Assembly (NCBI GenBank): GCA_029780415.1
Contig: JAKOYN010000129.1
Coordinates: 1 to 57,173, forward strand
Reading direction: 5' to 3'
From: RXIX01 sp003989075
GTDB taxonomy: Bacteria; Pseudomonadota; Gammaproteobacteria; Competibacterales; Competibacteraceae
DNA: 57,173 bases
Each line of letters opens with the position of its first letter. The stretch's first letter is position 1. This document shows positions 24,915 to 33,596 of the stretch, piece by piece. Under the pieces are notes generated by a model, which had not been told where the DNA came from, searched no databases, and worked only from the letters and a program-made list of their open reading frames with translations. The position numbers were made by a program, and so were the translations under genes.

Positions 24915-26021
24915 ATGCCCGATTGGAGCTATTGGGTCACATTACTGGCCATTATCTTGATCCTCTGGATCAGCGCACGGCTTTTGCTGTCCGGTCCTGC
25001 GCTGCGCGCCTATGATGCGCCGCCCGGCGACAGCGGCACGCGCATGCGCGCGCAGGCCAGCGCCGAACATCAGCAGACCGTGCAGTTGCTGCAGCAGGCC
25101 GCACGGGAGATTCGCGCCGCCCCGCGCAAGGAACGTCTGGCCGCCATTCGCCGGGTCATGGCGCGCGGTTTTTGCGAACCTGCCCTGCTGGCCGGCGATA
25201 CCGCCTACACGGTGCGCACGGTGGATGCCGGTGGCGTAGCGGGTGAATGGGTTCTGGCGCCGCATGCCGACCCTGAACGCCGCCTGCTCTATCTGCATGG
25301 CGGCAGTTTCCTCAGCGGCTGCGCGCGCGGCCATCGGGTGATCACCAGCGAACTGGCGCGGGTCACCGGTGCGGCAGTGCTGGCGTTGGATTATCGGCTG
25401 ATGCCGGAGTGTCCGCGCCGGGCCATGCAGGAGGATTGTCAGGCCGGCTATCGCTGGATTCTTGAGCATGGCCCTGATGGTGCGGGGCCGGCGCGGGAAC
25501 TGTTCGTGGCCGGCGATTCAGCCGGGGGCAGTCTGGCGCTGCTCCTGGTCGCCTGGGCGCGCGATCATGGCTTGCCTGCAGCGCGTGGCGTTATCGCCCT
25601 GTCGCCAAGCGTCGATCTGACCTTTTCCAGTCCGACCCTGCGCAGCAACCTCAACAGCGATCACATGCTCGGTCCCAGCCTGCGCGGATTCCTGCGCCTG
25701 CCGCGCACGCTGCGCCTGCTGCTGATGTGGGCGATCAACCGCATCCCGCCCGCCGATCCGCGCGTGTCGCCGGTGTTTGGCGATCTATCCGGCCTGCCAC
25801 CGCTGTTGATTCAGGTCAGTGAGGCGGAAATGATGCTCGGCGACGCCCGGCGCTACGTCCACAAGGCCCGCGCCGCCGGCTGCAGCGCCGAACTGCAAAG
25901 CTGGCCGGAATTGCTGCATGTCTGGCATTTATTCGCACCGATTCTGCCGGAAGCGCAGGAGGCATTCACGCGCATCGCGCAGTTCGTGCAACGCTGCCGG
26001 ACCTTCAGCTCAGCAGGCTAG
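24915..26021 (+). CDS. HSL-family alpha/beta-hydrolase (esterase/lipase)
   Basis: 368 residues; AGGAG stands seven bases before ATG 24915. A membrane anchor or uncleaved signal spans residues 4-24. The hormone-sensitive-lipase signature LYLHGGSFLSGCARGHR (HGG oxyanion motif) is followed by VLALDYRLMPECPRRAMQED and the nucleophile elbow VAGDSAGGSLALLL (GDSAGG Ser). The late acid and His lie in PPLLIQVSEAEMMLGDA (a Glu-rich position where many members have GxxD) and ELLHVWHLF. It probably hydrolyses short acyl esters at the membrane surface. Its last 23 bases are repeated at 26343-26365 beyond the hairpin array, where they form the 3' end of hoxW on the other strand. Confidence 0.9.
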   Translation: MPDWSYWVTLLAIILILWISARLLLSGPALRAYDAPPGDSGTRMRAQASAEHQQTVQLLQQAAREIRAAPRKERLAAIRRVMARGFCEPALLAGDTAYTVRTVDAGGVAGEWVLAPHADPERRLLYLHGGSFLSGCARGHRVITSELARVTGAAVLALDYRLMPECPRRAMQEDCQAGYRWILEHGPDGAGPARELFVAGDSAGGSLALLLVAWARDHGLPAARGVIALSPSVDLTFSSPTLRSNLNSDHMLGPSLRGFLRLPRTLRLLLMWAINRIPPADPRVSPVFGDLSGLPPLLIQVSEAEMMLGDARRYVHKARAAGCSAELQSWPELLHVWHLFAPILPEAQEAFTRIAQFVQRCRTFSSAG

Positions 26022-26054
26022 TGCTTCAACCGACCTCAAATGACAAATGACTTC

Positions 26055-26351
26055 GCGGGTAGGGTGGATAAGGCGCTTGCGCCGCATCCACCAGCCATTA
26101 CCCGAGAAAGTGGATGCGCTTCGCTTATCCACCCTACTCCTGCAGGACCTTCAGCGGGTAGGGTGGATAAGGCGCTTGCGCCGCATCCACCAACCATTAC
26201 CCGAGAAGGTGGATGCGCTTCGCTTATCCACCCTACTCCTGCAGGATCTTCAGCGGGTAGGGTGGATAAGGCGCTTGCGCCGCATCCACCAACCGTTACC
26301 CGAGAAAGTGGATGCGCTTCGCTTATCCACCCTACTCCTGCAGGACCTTCA
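26055..26351. repeat. Three tandem 99-base hairpin units (GGGTAGGGTGGATAAG type)
   Basis: Units begin near 26055, 26154 and 26253, exactly 99 bases apart, and are almost identical. Each is a long palindrome: GGGTAGGGTGGATAAGGCGC...CTTATCCACCCTACTCC with inner GGATGCG arms, closed by a short CTGCAGGACCTTCAGC joint. Open frames through it are by-products of the 33-codon period. The array is flanked by a perfect 23-base direct repeat (25999-26021 and 26343-26365). A single diverged unit is at 17621. Confidence 0.9.
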
Positions 26352-26837
26352 GCTCAGCAGGCTAGACCAGGCAGCGACTTCGGCACACGCCAGTAATTGC
26401 TCAGCAAAGGCCAGTGCTGCGCTTAGATGGCTTTCCGCCGCCGCACTCAAGGACTCGCCCAGTGCAAAGCGTTCACCACGAATAGCCAGTTGAAAGGCTG
26501 GCGGCAGTGGCGTCTGATTAATCTGCTGATAAACATGCAGTACGGCGGCCGGTGACAGGGCGTGACTGGTATAACTGTGATCGCGCGCCGGCTGGAGACG
26601 GGAAAACTGGAAGGGCGGCGGACAGGATAGGCTGGCATCGACAAATAACACCAGCGCCCGGTTTTGCAGATCGAGGGCGTGTTCAATCTGCAATTGAAAA
26701 TCGCCCAGCAGCTCAACACCCTTCCAGTCATGCCGCGCGTGCAACTCCGCCAGGCATTCCAGAAACAGCGGACCCAGTGCATCATCACCCCGACTGGGAT
26801 TACCAACCGCGAGGATCAGCAGGCGATTTTCTGTCAT
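26349..26837 (-). CDS. hoxW: Hydrogenase maturation protease for HoxH
   Basis: 162 residues from the MTENRLLIL start at 26837. It belongs to the HyaD/HybD/HoxW endopeptidase family, which removes the C-terminal peptide of the [NiFe] large subunit after nickel insertion. LAVGNPSRGDDALGP contains the nickel-sensing Asp/Glu position of the family (GNxxxxDDxxG), FVDASLS is the second acidic site, and HALSPAAVLHVY carries the conserved His. It sits directly downstream of hoxH on the same strand, 82 bases away. The start region is a 9-base tandem repeat that offers four further in-frame ATG codons upstream (MQR repeats), and no good Shine-Dalgarno is visible, so the exact start is uncertain. Its last 17 bases lie in the 23-base repeat shared with the esterase end. 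Confidence 0.88.
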   Translation of the reverse strand: MTENRLLILAVGNPSRGDDALGPLFLECLAELHARHDWKGVELLGDFQLQIEHALDLQNRALVLFVDASLSCPPPFQFSRLQPARDHSYTSHALSPAAVLHVYQQINQTPLPPAFQLAIRGERFALGESLSAAAESHLSAALAFAEQLLACAEVAAWSSLLS

Positions 26838-26838
26838 G

Positions 26839-26879
26839 CGCTGCATACGCTGCATACGCTGCATACGCTGCATACGCTG
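26839..26879 (-). repeat. 9-base tandem repeat (ATGCAGCGT) at the hoxW start
   Basis: About four and a half units; on the minus strand each supplies an in-frame ATG (Met-Gln-Arg). It lies between the hoxH stop and the hoxW start and could vary translation initiation through copy number. Confidence 0.9.
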
Positions 26880-26919
26880 AAGTCGGCGCGGACTGCCGCA
26901 TCATGCTCCGCTGTTTGTT

Positions 26920-28437
26920 TCAATCCTTGTGGTATTGGATGAGGCATTCAGACGCTCCGCTCAATTCGCCATCCGCATTCCGCACCAGACAATCCAGCAC
27001 TGCCCCGCTTTCCTGATCCACTCTTTCCACATACAGCGGCATTTGCCCAAGTGCATGCGTAGCGCAGGACAGACAGGGATCATAGGCGCGCACCGCCACT
27101 TCAATCTGATTCAACAACGGCTCGGTTAATTCCTTGCCATCCAGATAACGTTCCGCTACCTGGCGGATCGATTCATTCATCGCCTGATTATTATGTGTAG
27201 TTGAGACAATCAGATTGGCCTTTTCGATCAAGCCATCCTCATTGATGCGGTAATGATGAAACAGCGTGCCGCGTGGCGCCTCAATGACACCAATACCTTC
27301 GCGGACCATTTCACCACGCGCGGTCAATTCATCCCCGAACAGATCCGCATCCAGCAGCAGGCCCTTAATCGCCTCAATGGCATGCAGCAATTCAATCATG
27401 CGCGCCCAATGATAAGCCAGGGTGGCATGCACCGGCTGTCCCTGACCCAGTGCTACGAATTCCTGCCGTTCTTCCTCGGCCAGTGGCGTAGCAATGAAAT
27501 CACAGTTGTTAATCCGTGCCAGCGGTCCGACCCGATACCAGCCCTGTTCCGGCCCCAGGGAATTGATGAACGGAAACTTCATGTAACTCCAGGGCTTGAC
27601 CTGTTCACGCAGCACCTGGGCATAGCGCCGGTCATCGAGATGATCAAACAGAATTTCGCCCTGTGCATTGCGGGCGCGCAATCCACCGTGATACAGCTCC
27701 AGCGCACCATCGGCACGCACCAGACTCAGATAATGGCTGCGAATGGTGGCGAAATAGGTGAAATAGCCGGGATTCAGGGCGTAGGCCTGTTTAATCAGTT
27801 TCAGGATGTTGCGCGCCCACTGCGTCATCAGATCCAGATCGATCAACAGTGCATTGCGCTCACGCAGTGTCAGTGCCTTATTAACGCCGCCCGGTACATT
27901 GCCGGTGCCATGCACGCGCTTGCCGGTCGTGACCTGAATCACCTCCTGACCGTATTTGCGCAGGCGCACCCCCTGACGGGCAATATCGGGAAAATCAGCC
28001 ATCACGCCGCCGATATGGCGATGCGCGATCGGATCGTCAAAACTGAACAGAAAGTCCGGCGAAGCGAGATGAAAGAAATGCACGGCATGTGATTGCAGAA
28101 TCTGCCCATAGTGCATCAGCCGGCGTATTTTCTCGGCGGTCGGTGGAATATTGTGCGCACCCACCAGTTGATCGACGGCCTTGGACGCGGCCAGATTGTG
28201 ACTGACTGGACAGATTCCGCACAACCGCTGCACCACCACCGGCACTTCCCAATAGGGTCGGCCCTGAATGAATTTCTCGAAGCCGCGAAATTCGACAATA
28301 TGCAGACGCGCCTGCCGGATATGATGTTCCCGGTCGACCAGCAGCGTGACCTTGCCGTGCCCTTCAACGCGACTCAAAGGATCAATGGCAATCCGGCACA
28401 GATAATCGGATTGGGCAGCCGTTTCCAAGGTACTCAT
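26920..28437 (-). CDS. hoxH: NAD-reducing [NiFe] hydrogenase, large (catalytic) subunit
   Basis: 505 residues. It binds the Ni-Fe(CN)2CO active site and splits or forms H2; the partner is HoxY and electrons go through HoxFU to NAD. Ligand motif L1 is RLCGICPVSH (C73, C76) and L2 is DPCLSCATH (C455, C458, H461). Forty-four residues follow H461 and would be removed by the HoxW protease, as in group 3 bidirectional enzymes. IDPLSRVEGHGK at the N-terminus is the family signature. The order is hoxF-hoxU-hoxY-hoxH-hoxW on the minus strand, with a 21-base gap to hoxY. No hyp genes are in this window, so metal-centre assembly must be encoded elsewhere. Confidence 0.97.
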   Translation of the reverse strand: MSTLETAAQSDYLCRIAIDPLSRVEGHGKVTLLVDREHHIRQARLHIVEFRGFEKFIQGRPYWEVPVVVQRLCGICPVSHNLAASKAVDQLVGAHNIPPTAEKIRRLMHYGQILQSHAVHFFHLASPDFLFSFDDPIAHRHIGGVMADFPDIARQGVRLRKYGQEVIQVTTGKRVHGTGNVPGGVNKALTLRERNALLIDLDLMTQWARNILKLIKQAYALNPGYFTYFATIRSHYLSLVRADGALELYHGGLRARNAQGEILFDHLDDRRYAQVLREQVKPWSYMKFPFINSLGPEQGWYRVGPLARINNCDFIATPLAEEERQEFVALGQGQPVHATLAYHWARMIELLHAIEAIKGLLLDADLFGDELTARGEMVREGIGVIEAPRGTLFHHYRINEDGLIEKANLIVSTTHNNQAMNESIRQVAERYLDGKELTEPLLNQIEVAVRAYDPCLSCATHALGQMPLYVERVDQESGAVLDCLVRNADGELSGASECLIQYHKD

Positions 28438-28458
28438 GGCGCGCCTCGCTGAATGGCG

Positions 28459-29001
28459 TCAATCGTAGTGAATCTGTGTATAGGACAAGGCCGGTGGCTG
28501 GCCGGACAGCAACTGGCTGATAAAGGTCCAGATCGCATCCGCCGCCGGTGGACAGCCGGGCAGAAAATAGTCGATCCTGACGATTTCATGCAGCGGATGC
28601 ACTTTGTTCAACAACAGAGGCAGTTCCGGATCGCTGGGAATCTGTGCATTCACCAGACCGATGCCGCGCAGATAGGATTCCTCCAGGCAATCGCTCAATG
28701 TAAACTGATTGCGCAGCGCCGGAACGCCGCCATTCAGGGCACAGGCACCGATTGCAACCAGAGTCTTGCAGCGGGCGCGGAATTCCAGCAGCACATGCAC
28801 ATTTTCGGCATTGCAGACTCCGCCTTCGATCAGGCCAATGTCACAAAAACCCAGTTCCTTGATATCGGTCAGCGGACTGCGGTCCAGTTCAATGCGCTCG
28901 GCCAATTCAAACAGGCGTTCATCAAGATCGAGCAAGGACATATGGCAACCGAAACAGCCGGCCAGTGAACAGGTGGCGATTTTCAGGCGTGGCTCATTCA
29001 T
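28459..29001 (-). CDS. hoxY: NAD-reducing hydrogenase, small subunit
   Basis: 180 residues from ATG 29001, overlapping the hoxU stop by eight bases; upstream in-frame codons lie inside hoxU. It carries the proximal [4Fe-4S] cluster. Ligands are visible as CSLAGCFGCHMS (C11, C16, C19 region), then EGGVCNAENV, GACALNGGVPA and FLPGCPPAADAIW. Unlike uptake-hydrogenase small subunits it has no Tat signal and no medial or distal cluster domain, consistent with a cytoplasmic group 3d enzyme. Confidence 0.96.
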   Translation of the reverse strand: MNEPRLKIATCSLAGCFGCHMSLLDLDERLFELAERIELDRSPLTDIKELGFCDIGLIEGGVCNAENVHVLLEFRARCKTLVAIGACALNGGVPALRNQFTLSDCLEESYLRGIGLVNAQIPSDPELPLLLNKVHPLHEIVRIDYFLPGCPPAADAIWTFISQLLSGQPPALSYTQIHYD

Positions 29002-29737
29002 GGCGGCGCCCGCCCTGCTGTTCCGACAGTTGCGCCACATCGCCGACGACACTGATCGGCTTGCGGTCATAGAGACGCTGGCCAATCGCGATGGTATAGC
29101 CCTGATGCTTGGTCAGGATCGCCCCGGTTGGACACACCTGCGCGGCCTTATCGTGCAGGCTGAAATCGGTCGCGCCAAGCTTGCCCGAGGGTGTATTGAC
29201 TACCAGATGCGCCTGAATGCCGCGACCCTGTACCGCGAATAGATTTTTGCCGTCGATATCGCGACTGGCGCGCACGCACAGTTCGCAGAGAATGCAGCGA
29301 TTGAAGTCAATCACGGCTTCGTTATGGGAGGCGTCCACCGGTCGGCGTGGGTAGAAATGCGTGAAATGTGGCGTCAGCATGCCCACGTAATAGGCTACGG
29401 CCTGCAACTGACAGGCGCCGCTTTTCTCACAGGCCGGACAGACGTGATTGCCTTCGACGAACAGCATTTGCAGGATGCCACGGCGAATGTCGCGCAGTTC
29501 CCCGGTTTCGCTGTGCACGTTCAGGCCGTCTGCCGCTGGCGTGGTACAGGCGGCCTGCATACGGCCATTGACCTTGACCAGACACACCCGGCAACTGCCA
29601 TGCGGCGCAAATTCCGGATTGAAACACAGGTGCGGAATATAGACGCCCGCCGCCAGCGCCGCCGCCAGCACAGTCTGGCCTTCCTGAAACGGTACCATCC
29701 GCCCATCCAGGGTGAAGCATTGCCCGGTGTCGTTCAC
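28994..29737 (-). CDS. hoxU: NAD-reducing hydrogenase, electron-transfer subunit HoxU
   Basis: 247 residues, starting with GTG at 29737; GTGA overlaps the hoxF stop by four bases. It is homologous to the N-terminal part of NuoG. A [2Fe-2S] ferredoxin domain (PHLCFNPEFAPHGSCRVCLV and C at about 64) is followed by a His/Cys [4Fe-4S] segment (HVCPACEKSGACQLQ). FNRCILCELCVRAS and AQVCPTGAI carry a further cluster. It links HoxY to the HoxF diaphorase. Confidence 0.96.
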   Translation of the reverse strand: MNDTGQCFTLDGRMVPFQEGQTVLAAALAAGVYIPHLCFNPEFAPHGSCRVCLVKVNGRMQAACTTPAADGLNVHSETGELRDIRRGILQMLFVEGNHVCPACEKSGACQLQAVAYYVGMLTPHFTHFYPRRPVDASHNEAVIDFNRCILCELCVRASRDIDGKNLFAVQGRGIQAHLVVNTPSGKLGATDFSLHDKAAQVCPTGAILTKHQGYTIAIGQRLYDRKPISVVGDVAQLSEQQGGRRHE

Positions 29738-31554
29738 GGCATCGCCCCCAGCAGCAGTTCTTCTTCGTTCAAATACGCACCTGGATCGTGGCGACCGGTC
29801 AGGCGCCGCGCCTCTTCCAAGGCCGCGTTCAGGTCAAAGGCCGGCTCGAACGCGGTCGAGCGCAACCGCCGCTCGTAGGCCTCGGGAAACTGCTCAAGGC
29901 TGTCAAGCACCGGATTGGGCGCGGTCTGGCCCAGCCCACAATGACAGGCCACCTGCATGATCCGTCCAAGCGTACGCATCTCCTCCAGGTCATAGCGGGT
30001 ACCGTGGCCGGTATGCACCTTGATCACCAGATCGCGCATCAGCACGGTGCCAACCCGGCAGGGCGTGCAGAATCCGCAGCTTTCATGGACGAAGAAATGG
30101 GTGAAATTGCGTATGCCATCGAGAATGTCGCGCTGCTGATCGAACACCATGAACGAGCCGCCGGTGGCCAGATCTTCAAAGCAGATGCGCCGGTCGAACA
30201 GCTTGGCCGAAATCATGTGCCCGGCGGGACCGGCCATCTGAATGCCCTGGGCATCACGCGCGCCGCAGTCTTCCAGCACCCGGCGCACGGTGACGCCAAA
30301 CGGATATTCGTAAATGCCGGGCCGCTCGCAGTCGCCGCTCAGGCTGAGCAGCTTGGTGCCCTTGGATTCGGCGGTGCCACGACTGGCGAACCAGTCGCCG
30401 CCTTCGACAGCGATCTTGGCAGCGGCAGCGAAGGTTTCGACATTGTTGACCACGGTCGGCTGGTTCAGATAACCGTGGGTGGTGGGAAACGGTGGGCGGA
30501 TGCGCGGCACGCCATGCTTGCCTTCCAGCGATTCAATCAGCGCTGATTCCTCGCCGCAGACATAGGCGCCGGCGCCGAGATGAATCTCGATGTCGAAATT
30601 GAAATCCGGCTCGCCGAGAATGGCCGTGCCGAGCAGACCGACTTCGCGCCGCCGCTGCAGGGTGTCGCGCAAGGCGTCCAGCAGGTAGCGATATTCGCCG
30701 CGCAGATAGACAAAGCCCTGACGCGCACCCATTACCCGCCCGCACAGGGTCATGCCCTCGAACACCAGATCGGCAAAATCCTGCATCAGCACCCGGTCCT
30801 TGAAGGTGCCCGGTTCGCCCTCGTCGGCATTGCAGACTACGTATTTCACCGCGCCGCTGGCTTCGCGGCAGGAGCGCCATTTGGCAGCGGACTTGAAGCC
30901 GGCGCCGCCCTGACCGCGCAGCCCGGATTTGAGTAGTTCATCGAGAATCGCCGCCGGCCCGCGTTTGAGCACGGCGCGCAGGGCTGCACCATCGGCGAAA
31001 TGCCGGCCCAGCAGGATGTCGGCGCGACGAATATTACTGGTGACCTCGAACAGCTCGCGCGGCCACTGTTCCAGCGGCGCCTGTTGCTCGACCAGCGTGG
31101 CGATGCTTGCGATGCGCGCGGCGTCCAGACGGGTCACGGCCTGGCCGTTGACCAGCGCCGCCGGGCCCTGATCGCACATGCCGGTGCAGGAGGTGGTGCC
31201 TACGGTGACCCGGCCATCGGCCCGGGTTTCGCCAATGCCAACGCCCAGCCGTGCGCACAGCGCATGCAGCAGCGCGCGATTGCCGAGCATGCGGTCGGTG
31301 ATGTTGTCGCTGAACAGGATGTTGTAGGCACCGCGCGGTGCGGTGTAGAGGAAGGCGTAAAACTCGGCAACCCGGCGCACGCGATCCGGGGCGATGCCGA
31401 GCGCCTCGGCGACGCTATCGAGCGCTTCGGCGGGCAGCCAGCGCAAATCATCCTGAATCTCGCGCAGAATTTGCAGCAATCGGGTCGGCAGGGCGCCGTG
31501 GCGCTGCACGATATCGCGGACCCCATCGATCCGCACCGGACTGGTCTCCGCCAT
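29734..31554 (-). CDS. hoxF: NAD-reducing hydrogenase, diaphorase subunit HoxF
   Basis: 606 residues from ATG 31554 (GGAAAGGCGG upstream); this is the length of soluble-hydrogenase HoxF, with the HoxE/NuoE-like domain fused at the N-terminus (about 1-150). Of the four cysteines expected in that domain only the TTSCTGMC pair is obvious; the first pair position reads YNILFSDNITDRML, so the N-terminal cluster may be absent. The NuoF-like part has the FMN site GLRGQGGAGFKSAAKW, the NADH loop GAGAYVCGEESALIESLEG and the [4Fe-4S] motif ESCGFCTPCRVGT with a distal Cys in ACHCGLG. It oxidises or reduces NAD(H) in the cytoplasm. First gene of the hox operon. Confidence 0.96.
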   Translation of the reverse strand: MAETSPVRIDGVRDIVQRHGALPTRLLQILREIQDDLRWLPAEALDSVAEALGIAPDRVRRVAEFYAFLYTAPRGAYNILFSDNITDRMLGNRALLHALCARLGVGIGETRADGRVTVGTTSCTGMCDQGPAALVNGQAVTRLDAARIASIATLVEQQAPLEQWPRELFEVTSNIRRADILLGRHFADGAALRAVLKRGPAAILDELLKSGLRGQGGAGFKSAAKWRSCREASGAVKYVVCNADEGEPGTFKDRVLMQDFADLVFEGMTLCGRVMGARQGFVYLRGEYRYLLDALRDTLQRRREVGLLGTAILGEPDFNFDIEIHLGAGAYVCGEESALIESLEGKHGVPRIRPPFPTTHGYLNQPTVVNNVETFAAAAKIAVEGGDWFASRGTAESKGTKLLSLSGDCERPGIYEYPFGVTVRRVLEDCGARDAQGIQMAGPAGHMISAKLFDRRICFEDLATGGSFMVFDQQRDILDGIRNFTHFFVHESCGFCTPCRVGTVLMRDLVIKVHTGHGTRYDLEEMRTLGRIMQVACHCGLGQTAPNPVLDSLEQFPEAYERRLRSTAFEPAFDLNAALEEARRLTGRHDPGAYLNEEELLLGAMP

Positions 31555-31861
31555 GAACCACCGCCTTTCCCGCATGGGAAAATCAACGATTCGCCTTGCT
31601 CGCCGGACCTGCTGCGGGCACCCTGGTGCACTGCGTCAATTGCAGTATAGCCCATGCCCGGCCCGCTGCCGCGTGACCTTTGCGCTCGCGCCTTTGCGGT
31701 CGCCACGCTGGAACCGCATCGCCCGTACCGGTTCCAATAGTCTGTACTGCAAATCCTTAGCTGTCGCCCAGGCCGGCCATGCCGCTCTGGCGCTATCCGG
31801 GGTTTGCAGGCAGAATTCCTTGATTTCGCTGTTCACATTATTTCGGAGACTAGACACGTCC
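31555..31861. promoter_or_regulatory. Divergent intergenic region between hoxF and the L,D-transpeptidase gene
   Basis: About 300 bases from which both hoxFUYHW (leftward) and the transpeptidase gene (rightward) must be transcribed. No convincing sigma-54 or sigma-70 pair and no clear operator could be singled out by eye. Confidence 0.4.
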
Positions 31862-33520
31862 ATGCCGAGTCCACGCCTGAAACCCCTCCACTGGCTGCTG
31901 CTGGGATGCTTCAGTTCCAGCACCGCGCAGGCGGTGGTCTATCCCCTGCCCTCACCGAATACCGAGGTCATCGGTCAGATCCGGGTTGTCTACGCCAATC
32001 AGGAAGACACCCTGCTCGATATCGCCCGCCGCAACAGCCTCGGCTATGACGAAATCGTCCATGCCAATCCGGGCGTGGATCGCTGGGTGCCCGGCACCGG
32101 TACGCCTATCGTGCTGCCAACCCGCTACATCCTGCCTGATACGCCGCGCGAGGGCGTCGTCCTCAACATCCCGGAAATGCGTCTGTACTACTATCCCAAG
32201 ACCGCTCCGGGCGAGCAGGCTGTAGTGCATACCTATCCAGTGAGTATCGGCCGTATGGATTGGAAGACGCCGCAGGGCGCCACCAAGGTCGTTGCCAAGG
32301 ACGTTGATCCGCCCTGGCGGCCGCCAGCCTCGATCAAGGCCGAGCATGCCAAGGAAGGCGATATCCTGCCGGATGTGATTCCGGGCGGTCCCGATAATCC
32401 GCTGGGCCGCTTTGCCCTGCGTCTGGGCATACCTGGCTATCTGATCCACAGCACCAACAAGCCCTTTGGCATCGGCATGCGCGTCACCCATGGCTGCGTG
32501 CGCATGTATCCTGAGGATATCGAACGCTTCTTCCCCATGGTGCCCGTCGGCACCACGGTGCGCATCGTCGATCAACCGGTGAAAGTAGGGCGGCTTGATG
32601 GTGCCCTGTTCGTGGAATCCCACGCGCCGCTGGAAGAAGACAATCTGCCGATGAAGGTCACCCTGGAGCAGGCGCGTCAGGAAGTCGCCGCCAAGGTCGG
32701 CCCCGAGATGCCGGGTGTTGATCAGAACACGCTGGCCGTTGCCGTGGAACAGGTGAGTGGCATGCCGGTCGAGATTACCGGGCACGGTGAACCGGCCGCA
32801 CGCGAAGCCACCGCCAGCATGCCGCCACCCAGTGCCAGCCCGGTACCGGAACCGGCACCCGCACCGGCCACAATGCCCGCGCCGCCACCCAGTGCACCGG
32901 TCGCCACTGCCCGGACGGTTGCGCCCGCGCCGTTGCCGCCGGCCACCGCAGCAGCCCCGGTTGCCAATACCCGGCCATCAGCTCCTGGCAATTACCCGCC
33001 CGCGCAGGCGACGCAACCCACCTATCGCCCGGTGGCACCCACCACCTACAGCAACAACGGCAACGGCTATCCGGCCAGCGCACCTAATGGCAATTACCCG
33101 CCCGCCGGCTACCCGCCACAGCAGCAGCCACCTGCCTATCGGCCGTCTGCACCGCCCGTAGCCAATGGCTACCCGCCGCCACAGCAGCAGCCACCTGCCT
33201 ATCGGCCGCCTGCGCCGCCCGTAGCCAATGGCTACCCGCCGCCACAGCAGCAGCCACCTGCCTATCGGCCGTCTGCACCGCCCGTAGCCAATGGCTATGC
33301 GCCACAACGGCCCGCTGGCGCCGCCTACAGCAATAACGGCTATCCGGCCAGCGCGCCCGGCGGCAACTACCCGCCCGGCTATCGTCCACCGGCCCCCGGC
33401 AGTTACCAGGCACCGCCCGCGCCACTGTACACGGGTGATGAGTCATCCGAACCGCCGCCGCCGACATACCCGACGCGCTATCCGGGCACCACGCCCCCGC
33501 CGCCGGACAACCGTCCGTAG
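31862..33520 (+). CDS. LysM-YkuD L,D-transpeptidase with Pro/Tyr-rich tail
   Basis: 552 residues from ATG 31862 (CGGAGAC ~ nine bases upstream). Signal peptide about 1-22 (STAQA). A LysM domain follows (about 38-85, VVYANQEDTLLDIARRNSLGYDEIVHANPGVD). The YkuD catalytic domain is at about 95-235, with IHSTNKPFGIGMRVTHGCVRMYPEDI: the HGCVRM box holds the nucleophile Cys. This matches ErfK/YbiS/YcfS enzymes that attach Lpp to peptidoglycan. The last ~250 residues are a disordered Ala/Pro then Pro/Tyr/Gln/Asn-rich extension with three 21-residue repeats, unusual for this family, perhaps reaching through the cell wall. An Lpp-like substrate is encoded convergently 76 bases away. Confidence 0.92.
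   Translation: MPSPRLKPLHWLLLGCFSSSTAQAVVYPLPSPNTEVIGQIRVVYANQEDTLLDIARRNSLGYDEIVHANPGVDRWVPGTGTPIVLPTRYILPDTPREGVVLNIPEMRLYYYPKTAPGEQAVVHTYPVSIGRMDWKTPQGATKVVAKDVDPPWRPPASIKAEHAKEGDILPDVIPGGPDNPLGRFALRLGIPGYLIHSTNKPFGIGMRVTHGCVRMYPEDIERFFPMVPVGTTVRIVDQPVKVGRLDGALFVESHAPLEEDNLPMKVTLEQARQEVAAKVGPEMPGVDQNTLAVAVEQVSGMPVEITGHGEPAAREATASMPPPSASPVPEPAPAPATMPAPPPSAPVATARTVAPAPLPPATAAAPVANTRPSAPGNYPPAQATQPTYRPVAPTTYSNNGNGYPASAPNGNYPPAGYPPQQQPPAYRPSAPPVANGYPPPQQQPPAYRPPAPPVANGYPPPQQQPPAYRPSAPPVANGYAPQRPAGAAYSNNGYPASAPGGNYPPGYRPPAPGSYQAPPAPLYTGDESSEPPPPTYPTRYPGTTPPPPDNRP
33118..33306 (+). repeat. 63-base tandem repeat in the transpeptidase tail
   Basis: Three nearly identical 63-base units (CCACCTGCCTATCGG at 33128, 33191 and 33254) encode PPAYRPxAPPVANGYPPPQQQ. 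The period keeps the frame, so the length is evolvable. Confidence 0.88.
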
Positions 33521-33538
33521 TCTTGAGAATCGCCCATG

Positions 33539-33571
33539 AAAAAACCCCCGCGGATTCCGCGGGGGTTTTTT
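33539..33571. terminator. Bidirectional intrinsic terminator
   Basis: A-run, CCCCCGCGG, TTC-type loop, CCGCGGGGG and T-run. It is symmetrical and so terminates both the transpeptidase gene (plus) and the lipoprotein gene (minus), which end on either side. Confidence 0.92.
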
Positions 33572-33596
33572 CATGGCTCTGCGAAAAGTGCCAGAC

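Noticed and set aside
26055..26351. CRISPR array interpretation of the 99-base repeats
   Set aside because: Repeats are long, contiguous and palindromic without variable spacers.
26040..26493. Open frames across the hairpin array encoding repeated RVGWIRRLRRIHQ-type peptides
   Set aside because: The 99-base unit is a multiple of three and lacks stops in several frames; the peptides come from a palindromic non-coding repeat, and no ribosome site or family similarity exists.
33118..33306. CRISPR-like regular repeats in the transpeptidase tail
   Set aside because: Units are adjacent with no unique spacers and are read in frame as a Pro/Tyr-rich tail; no cas genes nearby.
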